Below are positions 38,101 through 49,539 of a stretch of DNA of 64,000 bases, piece by piece. Location of the stretch: NCBI RefSeq assembly GCF_900496995.4, contig NC_044030.1, positions 12,397,851 to 12,461,850 on the forward strand, written 5' to 3'. The position numbers and the translations under genes were made by a program. The DNA is from Aquila chrysaetos chrysaetos. Taxonomy: Eukaryota; Chordata; Aves; Accipitriformes; Accipitridae. The first letter of the stretch is position 1. Every line of letters begins with the position of its first letter. Under the pieces are notes generated by a model. The model did not search any database. It was not told the DNA's origin and was given only the letters and a program-made list of their open reading frames with translations.

Positions 38101-39570
38101 TACCTTTGCTGTTGCCCTTCAATTTGAATTCTCATTTTTCACACTGAGGATGGACTTTGAATTAAGAAAGTATGATATTCACATGCATCGGAAGAATTTC
38201 AACTAATTTCCTACTTGTCTGCTGTAAGGTGTGTACATGGGTTTCCAACCCCACCCCTTGTAATTTCACACAGAAGTTTCTGTGTGTATTTTGCTCACAG
38301 TCACTGCTCTAATTTTCAGTAACACTTCCATCAGAACATCAATGCATATATTCTTCAGGAAGGTTAACATACACAGTGTGTTTGCAAGACCAAGCAGACT
38401 TTTTCCCTAAGTATTTCTAATCACAGAGGAACATAAAGCCTTTCCTCTACGATCATCTACCCAGACTATCAAATTTCCTAGCCAGTGTCAAGCAAGATAA
38501 TTCTGTCAAACCTGGCATCCCCAAATCTTCCGGTTTTCTTGGTTGTCAAAGCCTTTTATTAGCAGTTTGTGTGAAATTTGATCTATTTCATGCTTAGCTT
38601 TTTCTTTTTTTTTTTTTTTAATGTCCAGCATCACTAATGTGTAACCTGTCATATCTCCACAACCAGATGCAAGTGAGGATAAATTAAGGTACACCCTGTG
38701 CCACCACGCTGCAGCAGAATGGGTCGGCTCTGGGCAGGGAGCACAAAAGGGCTGCGTAATTGGTGGGTGGTTGCTGCCACCAAGACTGAGTACATCTATT
38801 TGAGAGGTGATGAGAAAAGAAGACTAATGGACACAGGTAAATCTATCTACTCCCTACCCATGAAGTTACTGGCTTTGTGGAGAATAACTGCAAAAAAAGT
38901 GAGTTCCCTTCTAGTTAGGAGAGTTTCCTGACAAATTCAACATCTTTTGCTCTCCATGCTCACCACTTTTCTCCTGCATAGTGCTTAAAATATAATGGAA
39001 ATAAAAGGTGAGTGAGCCATTAGTGAAAGAGACTTCAAATTATAAATACTTCTAGCACTTACATTCTGTGTGGTTGCTATAAAAAGAAAATACTAATACA
39101 TGTGGTGGATCCAGTTTCCTTGGAGAAACAGGCTGACAGAAAAAAAAAAAATGGCTACACAAATATGTGTACAATTTACTACCTGCAGTCTATCAGAATG
39201 GTTCAGCTAACTGCAGACAGCGCAGGGTCAAACTCTGTGGAAGTTACTGTCCCCAACGAATATTAAACTGAATGTACTCATATACTTATATTTCACAGAT
39301 TACTGACTTTGTCAGAAGAAGAATGATATATTGGAAAAGAAAAGAAGACGGTCTGAGGTTAGCTAATGCTGGAATACCTACATGTTTATCTAGCTGCATT
39401 TGTGAGAAATATTAACCTAAACACTATTGCCTTTGGACAGACAATATTAACAAAAAAAAAAGGGTGCAAAAACTTGTTTATTAAAGATTAAATGACCTTA
39501 GGAAGAAAAACCCTGTCTGTAGCTACAGCTAGAAGTCTATAGCTTCTTATTACCCACTGCAGACTACAAT

Positions 39571-39595
39571 CCCCCCCCCCCCCCCCCCCCCCCCC
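39571..39595. repeat. Homopolymer C25 run
   Basis: Twenty-five consecutive C. The length may be imprecise in the assembly. Confidence 0.9.
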
Positions 39596-39941
39596 TACAC
39601 TTTAGACTACATGTAAGTTCTGGTCACTTTCAGTAACAGACAATAGCCTAAAAGTGTTTTCAGAACAGTGACTAGATTTAGCACTGCTGACAATTATCTG
39701 TACTGCTTTAAGTAATGGTGAAGTTAAATAACACTGACTTACAGGTACTTTCTATAGAAATGACTCTCATATCCACAGAAAGAAGTCAGTGCAAGTTAAT
39801 TATTACTGTCTACCATATGACATAAAATCTAAGCTATTGCTAAATGATGCAATGAGGAAAGTTACCTCAGATAATCATGAAGTGAGGAAATTTCCTTATT
39901 ATTCCTTTAGCTGGCTCAAGCAGCTCTAAGTATCCATTCCT

Positions 39942-40005
39942 TTAAAAATAAATAAAATAAAATCGATATGACAAATAAAATAAAATAAAGTAAATAAAAT
40001 AAATC
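39942..40005. repeat. (AAAATA)n-type microsatellite
   Basis: Repeated AATAAAATAA units with a CGATATGAC interruption, directly left of the third CpG island. Confidence 0.85.
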
Positions 40006-40633
40006 AAACAGCAAATGGCACTGCCCGGCTTGTTTTGTGAACTACTGCTCCTCAGGAGTGAGACGGGGTTCTTTGCTGTACAAATGCACGTTTCAGTGTG
40101 CTATTTTTAAACCCACCACCCCCGCAGCTGCCGTCTGTAAAGGACAGACGACCGACGTGAAGGTCCCTTGCAGACGGCATCAGACCCGACCCGCCCTGCA
40201 AAACCGCGGGTGGGGCGGTAAGCCGGCAGCGTGGCGGAGCGGGAGGGATCCCCGACGTGCCCACGGGAGGGACGGTGGGATCCCTCCCAGAATTTAAGGG
40301 CAGCGACGGGGCGCGGAGCAGGCTTTGACCAGCTGCCACCCGCGCCCGCGGACATCTCCTGCTGCCTCCTCCCCTCCTCCGTACCCCCCATCCCGCCGCC
40401 CACGGGGCCGCCCCCGCAGCGTGGGGGCCCGGCCCGCCCCGCAGCTTCCCGCTCCCTCGGCTGCATCAAGGCACGCTCCCCGGCTTGCACCTCGGGTAGA
40501 CACGAGGTTCACCTTACGTGCGAGGATTTTCTCCTCCACCCGCCCCCACCGACAGTGCTTGCTGCTTTTTTTTTTTTTTTAACCCCGATTCCAGAAGAAA
40601 TTGCAATAATTAAAAAAAAAAAAATACACTTAC

Positions 40634-40663
40634 CATTCTGACCTCATAGTGCTTTGTCATGGG
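40634..40663 (-). other. Candidate small internal exon, minus strand (30 nt)
   Basis: On the minus strand a pyrimidine-rich acceptor GGTTTTTTCCTAAG precedes 30 nt that end at a donor ATG|GTAAGTG (GT at 40633-40632) with a perfect +1 to +6 match. It contains ATG ACA AAG CAC TAT GAG (MTKHYEVRM). Joined to the exon ending at 41205, the frame would meet a stop, so if real it is 5'UTR, the start of a different isoform, or part of a non-coding RNA. Confidence 0.35.
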
Positions 40664-40676
40664 CTTAGGAAAAAAC

Positions 40677-40705
40677 CACACACACACACGCACGCACGCA
40701 CACAC
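40677..40705. repeat. CA/CG dinucleotide repeat
   Basis: CACACACACACG, then CACG units, then CACACACG. Short microsatellite beside the candidate exon acceptor. Confidence 0.9.
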
Positions 40706-41204
40706 GAATTTATGCGTTTTCAAAATAGTTGTGCTATGGTCAAAGACGAAAAGGGCGGGGGCCGGGGGGGGGAGGGGGGGGGGGGACGACGGACAGAATT
40801 GCCGGCGCTGTAAAGTACTGCTAGAAATCACCGCACAAAAGCAGGGCGAGCTAAGCGGCCCCAACCAAACACTCCTCCCCGCCCCTCCAGACCACGCAGG
40901 AAAAGCGAGGGAGGTGGGTGGGGAGGCGTGGGTAGAGGGGAGGGATCCACGCTCCCATCCGAGTGTAGGAAACGCCCACCTTGAAAAAGAAAAAAGAAAA
41001 AAAGAAGGGCAAAACCGGCCGGCATGCAGAGTGAGCCGCACCGGCCTGCCGAGGCGGGGGGGGGGGGACGTCGGCGCGGCTGCCGACCCCCGGGGATGCG
41101 GCTGGCGGAGCCCGCACCGCCGTCGGGGCGCACCGTCCCCGCCCATGGCCGCCGCCCCCGGCGGCTCAGCCCGCCGCGCCGGCAGGCGGCTGTCTGGGGC
41201 TCAC

Positions 41205-41280
41205 CTCGTCCGATCTCAACATCCTCGGTTATTTCAAGCTCCTCTCGAGAAGCCCCCTCCCCCTCCTCATTTTCCCCCAT
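41205..41280 (-). CDS. Candidate first coding exon, minus strand (acidic N-terminus, then splice donor)
   Basis: ATG at 41280-41278 (minus) opens 25 codons beginning MGENEEGEGASREE and ending EDVEIGR, very rich in Glu. One further base then precedes a good donor CGAG|GTGAGC (GT at 41204-41203), so the exon ends in phase 1. An in-frame ATG nine codons upstream (41304-41302) could give a longer start. The initiation context at 41280 is modest (T at -3, G at +4). It lies at the edge of the third CpG island, as first coding exons often do. I do not recognise the peptide. The Glu content may partly reflect a purine-rich 5'UTR, so a non-coding exon remains possible. Confidence 0.42.
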
Positions 41281-41310
41281 GCAATTAATTTGGTGCAACT
41301 GCATCACACC

Positions 41311-43619
41311 GCTGCCCCTGCGGGACTGGCTTCCCCTAGCCTGGACAGCACGTATTACCCCCCTGGCACCCTCACCTTCGCCTAATGCTGTTCCTCTGCC
41401 TCAGCCACTGCAGCTGGAGGTGGGGAGGTGTAACACCATCAGTTCAGTGAATCTTGTCCAAAATGGTCTCCAGGAAGGTATTGCGTGTGCATATTGGGGA
41501 AGGAGAGGTTTCATGCTGTCAAATGCCATGTGGAGTGTTGGCGGTCAACATGCACATCTGCACAGAAACTGTCATGTTTGCAAAATACCCTGCTCTGACA
41601 GACCCCACCCCACACTGTTTCTCCTTTCCTTCCCAGAGACTGGCATCACCCCTCTGTTACTTCCAGTTAGCCCATACGCCATGGAGCTATGGAACCCATG
41701 GCCATAGACACCCCTGGCTGGAAAATACTGGGCTGCCTCCCCATCTGCCTTCCCTGCACACAACAAACTCACACTGCTGCCTCCTTCTCCTTTGCTCAGC
41801 AACTTGTCCTCATGCTCCTGGGCTGTCCACTGAAGACTTGAGCTCCTTTCTAATGGTCAATCCCTGTCCTGGCACAAGGGTGTACTTCATTCCTTTGCTT
41901 CATGGTGTCAGTTTGGATGAGCCACTTCAGATGAATGAAATCAAAAGGAGCTGGGCATGCAAGGGATAGTGCCTGTGGATGGCTGAACTGTGGGGATCTA
42001 AACCCTGTTTTGCTCTGTGGTGGCATGGGGGTTTATTAGGTTCACCTCCTTGTCTTAAGTGGACATGTTCTAGGTGATAGTTTCATTTTCCCAGCTGCCC
42101 AAATACTGCCTGAGACCTTCAGCATAAAGCTTCTCAGAATGGAGGTGCCTTGGCTACTGCAGAGGCTCATTTTAATCTGTCCTGGTGCAGAAGGCAGATG
42201 GTTCTATAACCCTGCTCCTTGCTTTTATGCAACCTCTTCTTGACCTGATTCTTCACAACAGGCAGCTGTGGTGCTTGTATTAATGCTGCTGATGCTGCCC
42301 ATCTGATACATGATGCTGTACCAGTCAGAGACCTTGGTTAGGAAGTGGGAGGAATTCGGGAATTCATTTTTCATCTTGGGATGCTCAAAGGCATATCTCC
42401 CAACTCCCACCATGGCTAGAAAAATTTCTGAGAGTAGGAACTACCTACCTTTTTGTTGCAGCTGTGCCAGCCTGTTGTAAGGACTTAAAGACTCAGTGGA
42501 TAAAAAGATGAGAAAGAAGAGAAAGCATAACTATACCTTTGTTAGCACACAAAAGTTATCTCTGGTCTCTAACTTCAGGATTATTCTGGGAAATTTTAAA
42601 CATAAGATTAAAACTGTTCAGTGTTAAGTTCTGAACTACTCTAGTGAAGCATTTTTCCCTATGTGCTGTTTAGGGACCTTGTATACCCTGGGGTTTGTGC
42701 TGCAAAGGCATATGGCTGCAGTGCTGCAAAGGCATATCCTGGAGTATCTAATTATTAAAATTTTTACAGTTCTTGGAAGTCCTTTATTTACTCTAGCTCA
42801 CCTTCTCTGTGTTGTTTACCCACCTCTGATAAGCACCATGAATATACTGTTATTAACATTGCTGAGATGCTTGTATCTACTGAAGAATATTAAAGGACAG
42901 TCTGTTTATATTAACTGCATTTCTCTATGCCTGAGCTGGAGACCAGAATAGACAAAAAAACTCAAATATTTTGTTTCCGAAAACAATATACACAGAAAGC
43001 ATACTTAAAAAATAGCATTATTCTCATGCATAAAAATATATATAATAGGCTGACTGGATGACAACCATGTCTGAGACCCCTGGTTTTGGACCCCAGTTTT
43101 GCCAGAGAAACTGGGAGATGAGAGCCAGTTTGAGAGCCCAGTAAGTCACTACGCTGGCCTCTAAAGGAACCTGTGTGTGTGGACAGAGAGGTGAAGCTTT
43201 GTGTTTGGAGAAAGGCTCATTCCACCCATAGCCCACATGGAAATGTCACTCTGCTCCTGCACGGAGGCTCATTTTGAGAGCCAGTGCACAATGACAAGGG
43301 ATGATAGCTTGTTGTTAAATATTAGGATGAACAAAGCCCTCCACAAAGTCCCTAAGCATTTGGCGGTTACAAAGCTGTTGTGTTGAGTGCTTGTACAGGG
43401 ATGTGGGAAAGGACGGAATAGTTCATGATGGAAGAAATTATAAAAAAAAAAATGGAGGTTATGTTGAGCACTACTTCCCTTTTTATTTTCTTATTTAGAA
43501 AGTATATACTGGATATGTTTGCTCCAAAAGACTGCCTAGGGAAGAGTCCTGTAGTACTTGCAAGGACAACTGATTTTTGGAAGGCATGTCCTTCTCTGCT
43601 GATTTCATAATGTCTCTCT
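41311..43619. other. Non-coding flank right of the third CpG island
   Basis: About 2.3 kb with intermediate GC content. Open frames at 41024-41707 and 41454-41969 extend out of the island but have no domain content. A short direct duplication of GTGCTGCAAAGGCATAT lies at about 42697-42737. Nothing else recognised. Confidence 0.45.
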
Positions 43620-44208
43620 TGCCATGGTTTAACCTCAGCCAGCAACTAAGCACCACGCAGCCACTCATTTCCCCCCTACCCAGTGGGATGGGGGAGAGAA
43701 TGGGGAAAAAAAAGCAAAACACATGGTTCGAGATAAAGACAGTTTAATAGGACAGGACGGAAGAAAATAGTAATGATAATAATAATAAATAAAAATGACA
43801 ATAATAATAATGAAAGAATTGGAATATACAAAACAAGTGATGCACAACATAATTGCTCACCAGTTGCTGACTGACGCCCAGTCAGTTCCTGAGCAGCAGT
43901 CTACCCCCCGCCCCCAACTCCCCCCAGTTCCTATACTAGATGTGACATCCCATGGTATGGAATACCCCGTTGGCCAGCTTGGGTCAGGTGCCCTGGCTGT
44001 GTCCCCTCCCAGCTTCTTGTGCCCCTCCAGCTTTCTCGCTGGCTGGGCATGAGGAGCTCAAAAATCCTTGACTTTAGACTAAACATTACTAAGCAACAAC
44101 TGAAAACATCAGTGAGTTATCTACATTATTCTCATACTATATGCAAAACGTAACACTATACCCACTACTAGAAAGAAAATTAACTCTATCCCAGCCGAAA
44201 CCAGGACA
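43620..44208 (-). mobile_element. Solo LTR, copy 3 of the first LTR type, minus strand
   Basis: The plus strand starts TGCCATGGTTTAACC and ends CCAGCCGAAACCAGGACA, the reverse complement of copies 1 and 2. Flanks TCTCT (43615-43619) and CCTCT (44209-44213) form a 5-bp duplication with one mismatch. It is 589 bp with no internal region. The TATA box position reads TATAGGAA on the minus strand, so the promoter box is lost in this copy. Confidence 0.92.
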
Positions 44209-45596
44209 CCTCTTCTGCTTTTACAAGCACTCTGCTTCATTGATGGCATGTTCTGTTAACTGTTGAAGACAAAGGAGAGATTACTATACCCTGCAGTGGG
44301 TGTTGAATTGAATTGAATATAACTTCTTTTCTTTAGTCTGCTCTTAGATTCTTCTATGTATTTCTATCCTGCTTTTTATGTTTGCCCAGTTTTAAGTTAC
44401 TGAAAACATTTGGAAAATTAGTGAATTTCCTCAATATCGTCTGGAATTCATGGAGACCAGGATGATTACATCTTTGAAAAAAGGAGTCCTTTACACTGAC
44501 TAGGATTCTGTCCCTCCAAAAATGTAATGAATGAGAAAAAAATGTAATTAATGTAAAACATTAGAGTAGATGGTAAAGATTTCCCTTTGGTTAGCCTACA
44601 GATGTATTGAGAAATGTGTTTGAGAGTAAGAATTGATCAGATAATATACCACCATGTTGATTACCATGGATCACTTAACTTTCTGACTGAGAGCTTTTTT
44701 GTTCTTCTTGCTGGAGGTTGTTCTTGCTTGTCTGCTGTTCTGGTGGATTTTATACCAGACTGCAGGTAGCTGAACCTGAGTGAAATATGGATGTTAAGGT
44801 CTCAGCTCTTGTGTCATTACAATGTCTGATAATGAGACATTTCAAAGCCAAAATTCCTCTAATAAAACTACACCTCCTGTTTGGATATTTGTCTTCACTG
44901 CTTCAGCAGATTTTATGCTCTCACAGTCTGTGTTTTTAGGTTGATGTTTTTTATGTAACATATGACAAACAAAGAACAATTAGTTTCTCATTAGCTGCTA
45001 GGCAAACGTCATGCCCTCGGATTTTAATCAGCCAATGCAAATATCATCAGAATATAATCTATTTACTACATTTTTCTCATTATATCCTCTAGGATAATAG
45101 CTAATATTTTTCATTTCAGTTCATGCGTGTGAACTTATTTTTAGATCTAACTTGCTGAGTATCTACTGGTTCTATAAATACTCAAATGTTTTATTTTATT
45201 AATAGCATTGTATAAAAATATATATAAGCTGGATTGGTCAGTGCGGGTTTGGGTGAAAACACGTCTTCATTCTGAACTCTGGAAAGTGAATATTAATAAA
45301 TTATGAATGTTTGGCCTTGACTTTCTGCCAAGATGAGATGGCTTAGGCTTTCTGCTCCATATATCTCTTGGCACCTTGGGTGACTTTGGTCTACCATCCC
45401 CAGCATAGCTGAACTGTCTCCTTAAGTTATAGCCACACCTGTGACAGAAAAGAATGGGAGTCTCTTTACTGAAAAGGCAGGAGTTGGCTTGTTTCTTTCT
45501 GTCTTTCATTCTGTAAAAGCAGTTTCAAATTTTATCTTCTGCCCTGGGGCCTGGACATATTTAGGTACCATCTGGAAAGCAGGGTCAGAATAAAGT

Positions 45597-46241
45597 ATGC
45601 AAATTTTGTCTATTAATAGAGTAATGTCTTCTTATTCTAAACACAGAAGTACTCAACATTTAGCAGTAGGAGATACATGGTGTCATCAAACAGTACTACA
45701 GAGAGTCACAAAGCTGTTGCATTGTGGCATCTTTGTGTCAATAGCTAATGATGCATCAGCAATATCAGTCATTGTTGTAATATACTTACTCAGTTTAATG
45801 ATACAGATGCAACATCACTTAGTTTTCACTCCTTCCACTCCAAGCCCAGTTGCAAAAGGCAGTGACAAATTTACCCCATTTCATGTCCTCATAATGGTTA
45901 GAGAGATGCCATCTTTCCTCTCGGTTTTCCCAGGAAAGGTATTTGATTTCTCTCTGTTCTGTGATGTTATGATGGCTACTGTTGTGAATCTCCACTCCTT
46001 CAAAGTTAGCTATTTAAGGAAGTCTAAGGGAAAAGATATGCCAGTGACTCTTTTACAGAAGGTTGTACCTATTTTCATTTGGGAGCACCTGGCTAGGAAG
46101 TGTATTAACTTTCAATTTGGTCCTTCCAGCTGCTGTTCTGTCTCAGTCCTCCACAGCCATCTCTGCAGGTTTTGCCTTCAGTTAAGAAATAAAAAGAACC
46201 CCACTAAATATGAAAACAGAGGAACAAACTTGAAAATGTAG
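45597..46241 (+). other. Unexplained 214-codon open reading frame
   Basis: An uninterrupted plus-strand frame from ATG to TAG in sequence of ordinary AT content, where stops should occur about every 16 codons. The predicted protein has a hydrophobic segment near residues 54-72 (ASAISVIVVIYLLSLMI), then mixed sequence, and a Lys-rich end. I recognise no domain, no CR1 or retroviral match and no obvious promoter. It could be a chance frame, a decayed retrocopy exon, or an unknown repeat-derived ORF. Codon bias was not computed. Confidence 0.2.
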
Positions 46242-46849
46242 TTTAAAAATCAACAGAGTATAAACTCAAAAAGGAATTTTCACTCAGAAAGGGAAGAGGT
46301 AGACTTGAGAGGTGTGATTAGAGATCATCTAGCTGATGGCTGATAAAATGTCTGCACACCCAAATTGTGTACAATTTGAAGGGCTGCATTATTTACGTAT
46401 TGTAACAATTAACAAGAAGCATGTGAATCACACCACTACATTTGAGAAATAATTTTGCCTTTATTTCTCCCCTCCTTCAACTCACCATCCATTAGAAAAA
46501 AGGTCTTATGGGAATGCTTTTCTTCTTAATGAGAAATATCTGTATGTTATTCACTCCTTTTTATCTAGTTGCGTGGCAAAGAGCTTTTTCTCTCTTTCAG
46601 GAATTGCTTAAGCCACTCTGGAGGCTGGTCACTGAACAGAAGTGGAAGAAGGCTCATTAGGAGGACTACAGTTAGATATGCGTATTAATGCATGTACAGT
46701 CATCACCAGGAGACTGTGGTTGTTGGAGGAAATTTACCGTTTTTCATGCTAGCTTGGTGTAATAAGGGGAACTTGTACTTCCATGGTTTTCTTTTGAACA
46801 AGATGATAAACTTACAAACATTTTGATGAAAGATGGATTTTTGGAAGAA

Positions 46850-46919
46850 AAGTCCTTGCCTTTAGGCAAAGAAGAATTTGAAGACAATTCCTTGCCTTTA
46901 GGCAGAGAAGAATTTAAAG
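46850..46919. repeat. 36-bp tandem duplication
   Basis: TCCTTGCCTTTAGGCA begins at 46853, and a near-identical copy begins at 46889, with the following GAAGAATTT also repeated. On the minus strand the repeat stays in frame inside a 91-codon frame (46744-47019) as a 12-residue repeat containing SSLPKGK. Confidence 0.85.
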
Positions 46920-49539
46920 ACAGATAAGTAGACTGACATATTTGGGTTTTTTTGGTAACACAGTTCAAGTGATTTGTTTCTAATGTAAAACTATTTTTTA
47001 CTTTCAAAGTGTCTTTCACTCAAACATCTTAGAATGAATTTAATTCAGTGTCTTCTTGGTCTTGTGAGATAAATGCATTTTTATCATACATTTTGTAAAT
47101 GGGTGAACCGAGTCAAAATCAGTGACAAATTCTATTTCCATCATCACTAGAATTCCTGTAATGAAAATCTGAAAATTTGAAAAAGAGTTTCAGGTTATTT
47201 TACTATATACTTGAACAACATGATGCAACAGGTCTTTGCAGCTGTACTTAATTTTAAGCACAAATTCTCTTTTCCCTCCATGCCAGCTCCTGTCGCTAAT
47301 TCAAATAGGTGTTGGACATACTTAAAGCCTTCAGGAATATGCACAGAAAATAGAGAAATAGAAAGAAACAAAACATATACAAACCCCAGTATGGTACAGT
47401 TGTTAATTTAGCTAGTGAATTGTGTGACAGAAGTTCCTACCAAAGGTAAGTACTACGCCATAGGTGCAAAATTGTATGTGTACAAACCTTTCTCTCTCAC
47501 ACGTTTTATTGCTATGTGTAATAGTAATAAACTTCTACTATGTGTAGAAGTCTTTGATGTAACATCACAGAAGATTACCACTAGAATTAAAGGCTCCTAA
47601 TATGCTTCAGAAAACATAACTTTTCAATTAAATGCATTTAAAATTTCTATGACTTATTAGTTTATTAATTTGGTGATTTGTTCTGACAGAGGGTACTTTG
47701 CTGAAGTCACGCTTTTGAACATAACTCTACACTGATTGACCAGGGTTTTGAGGAGGGGGAGACAAAGATGGATTTAAACAGATTGTAGGGGCATATGTAT
47801 TTAATTTGCTGTGCAGGATGTTTTAATGTTAGAATAGGCATCCAGATAGAGCTGAACAAATGCATGTAATACACTTCTGGTCATATAACACATGAAAATC
47901 TGTCTCGATAGCCCTTCAGCTTTAGCTTCACTGTGTCTTAATACAAGATGGTTGGTAGCAGGAAGAGCTCATGTGAACCTGTGGCCTCACAATCTGTTGG
48001 CAAAATCCTGGCTGACTGTCAGGAGGCCAAGATTTCCCTTTGCGTTTCAGAACACAATAAACTTAGTTTGTGAGTGCAATTGAATTCCTGCATGAAATGC
48101 AGCACACAACAGGTGGTGCTGGGTTTTATGTGAGAGTCTGGCTGCAGTAGGACTTCATAGCCAAACAATAAAGTTGTGAGTAGTCTGGCGAATGGTTACA
48201 AAGTGTGAAGGATCAATAACAAGAGCTATTAATTTCCATTCTCACCTCAGACCCCAAGTCTGTGATTATATTTAATTCAAAAATCATATTTACAGGTAAA
48301 ACAGAAAGGAGGGAAAATCAATTTTTTCTCTCTAGACTACAAGAATCGCTTCCTAAGCCTGAATGCTTAAGAAAACTCAGAAAGCATTCTTCACAGCAGG
48401 TTGGAGAAAGTAGCTTAATTTGGAAGACAATGAGCTTGCCATGCATACACAGGAGGTCCCATTCACTAACTTGTTGTGGTTTTGTGTTAACATAACTAAA
48501 TACAGTACTGTTCCCTCTAGACCAAACTTTTCTTTTCTGTCTCAGATCAATGGCCTAATGACGCTTCAGCACTCCAGCTGCATAGTTTGGAATTCCTAAA
48601 ATAAGGAACTTTATCCAGAATTCCTTTTTTCCCCTTCTTCTTTCTTATAACTAACAGATTTTTTTTAATAATTAATGGATACTCTGAATGATTGAGGTTG
48701 GGGAAGTGTAATGGAACTGGTAACACGCAAATACAAAACACAATTAAATTTCCATTAAAAAACCACAGACCTTTTGTGAAATGTTAGTACGAGCACCTAA
48801 CTTTGTAATGGCCATTAAAATGTAGTTTTCACTAGCATTCTCCTTGGATTTGGAATAATTTTTTTTCAGCTACTACAGGTTTCTTATAATCACATTCCCC
48901 AAGCTGTTCCCATCCTTGTAAGGTCCACAGGTATCTGACTGAGATCAGCATTTACTCAGATGTGGCCAGTGTATCAATGAGTCAGACAGATGCCCAAGAA
49001 AATGTAAGAATGCAGAAATAGGGTATGACTTAGTTATATTGTGATCATTGCACCATATATAGATTGTTGCACAGAATTACTACTATCCTGCAAATTTCCC
49101 CCTCCCATACACATGTTGGATAGAGAATCCCTCACTATCTTTGTATAAATCTCAGTGAGATTCATGAAAAACAGAACCACGTGGGTGTTACTGTGCAGTA
49201 ACTTGTGAGGACAGGCACACCACTGCTGCTGTTTGAATTGCTACCAGTTCTAACCACAGCTCCCACTTCAGACATATGAAAGGTCTTAAAAATGAGAGAT
49301 ACACAAAAACGTTAATCAGGGAAAATATTTCTGTGCATGTTTTTTAAGATGTATGGAACAAAAAATGTGTGGAAGTTTCCCTAAACTAAGAAGCAGCTGA
49401 TATTGTTCCAGGAATAATGAGAAGTAAAAGGAAAGAAGAGGTAAAAAAAATAACTGTCAAACAATAGCTGATTTCAGTGGTGCAAGTCATATAATTTTAC
49501 AGAATGATACATTCTTGCCTCTTAAAATATGGACATTAT

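Larger units (their letters stand above)
32115..40099. other. Long AT-rich intron-like block
   Basis: About 8 kb. A 111-codon open frame starts 28 bp after the LTR, at 32142-32477 (plus), with a good initiation context (ACCATGG). It has no recognised domain and is most likely chance. The remainder shows only simple repeats: an AT-rich patch (about 35625-35720), A16 (36105-36120), C25 (39571-39595) and an AAAATA repeat (39942-40005). Confidence 0.45.
40100..41310. promoter_or_regulatory. Third CpG island
   Basis: GC- and CpG-rich block with GC boxes, long G runs (about 40764-40785 and 41056-41068), a CA repeat (40677-40705) and T/A runs. It contains two minus-strand donors (41205/41204 and 40634/40633) and a weaker plus-strand donor-like GCG|GTAAGC at 40217/40218. 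The best reading is a minus-strand promoter with its start to the right of 41280. Confidence 0.75.
44209..49539. other. AT-rich block with one unusually long open frame
   Basis: About 5.3 kb of AT-rich sequence. It contains the 214-codon frame at 45597-46241 and a 36-bp tandem duplication at 46850-46919, both listed separately. No splice-flanked exon or RNA gene was supported. Confidence 0.45.
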
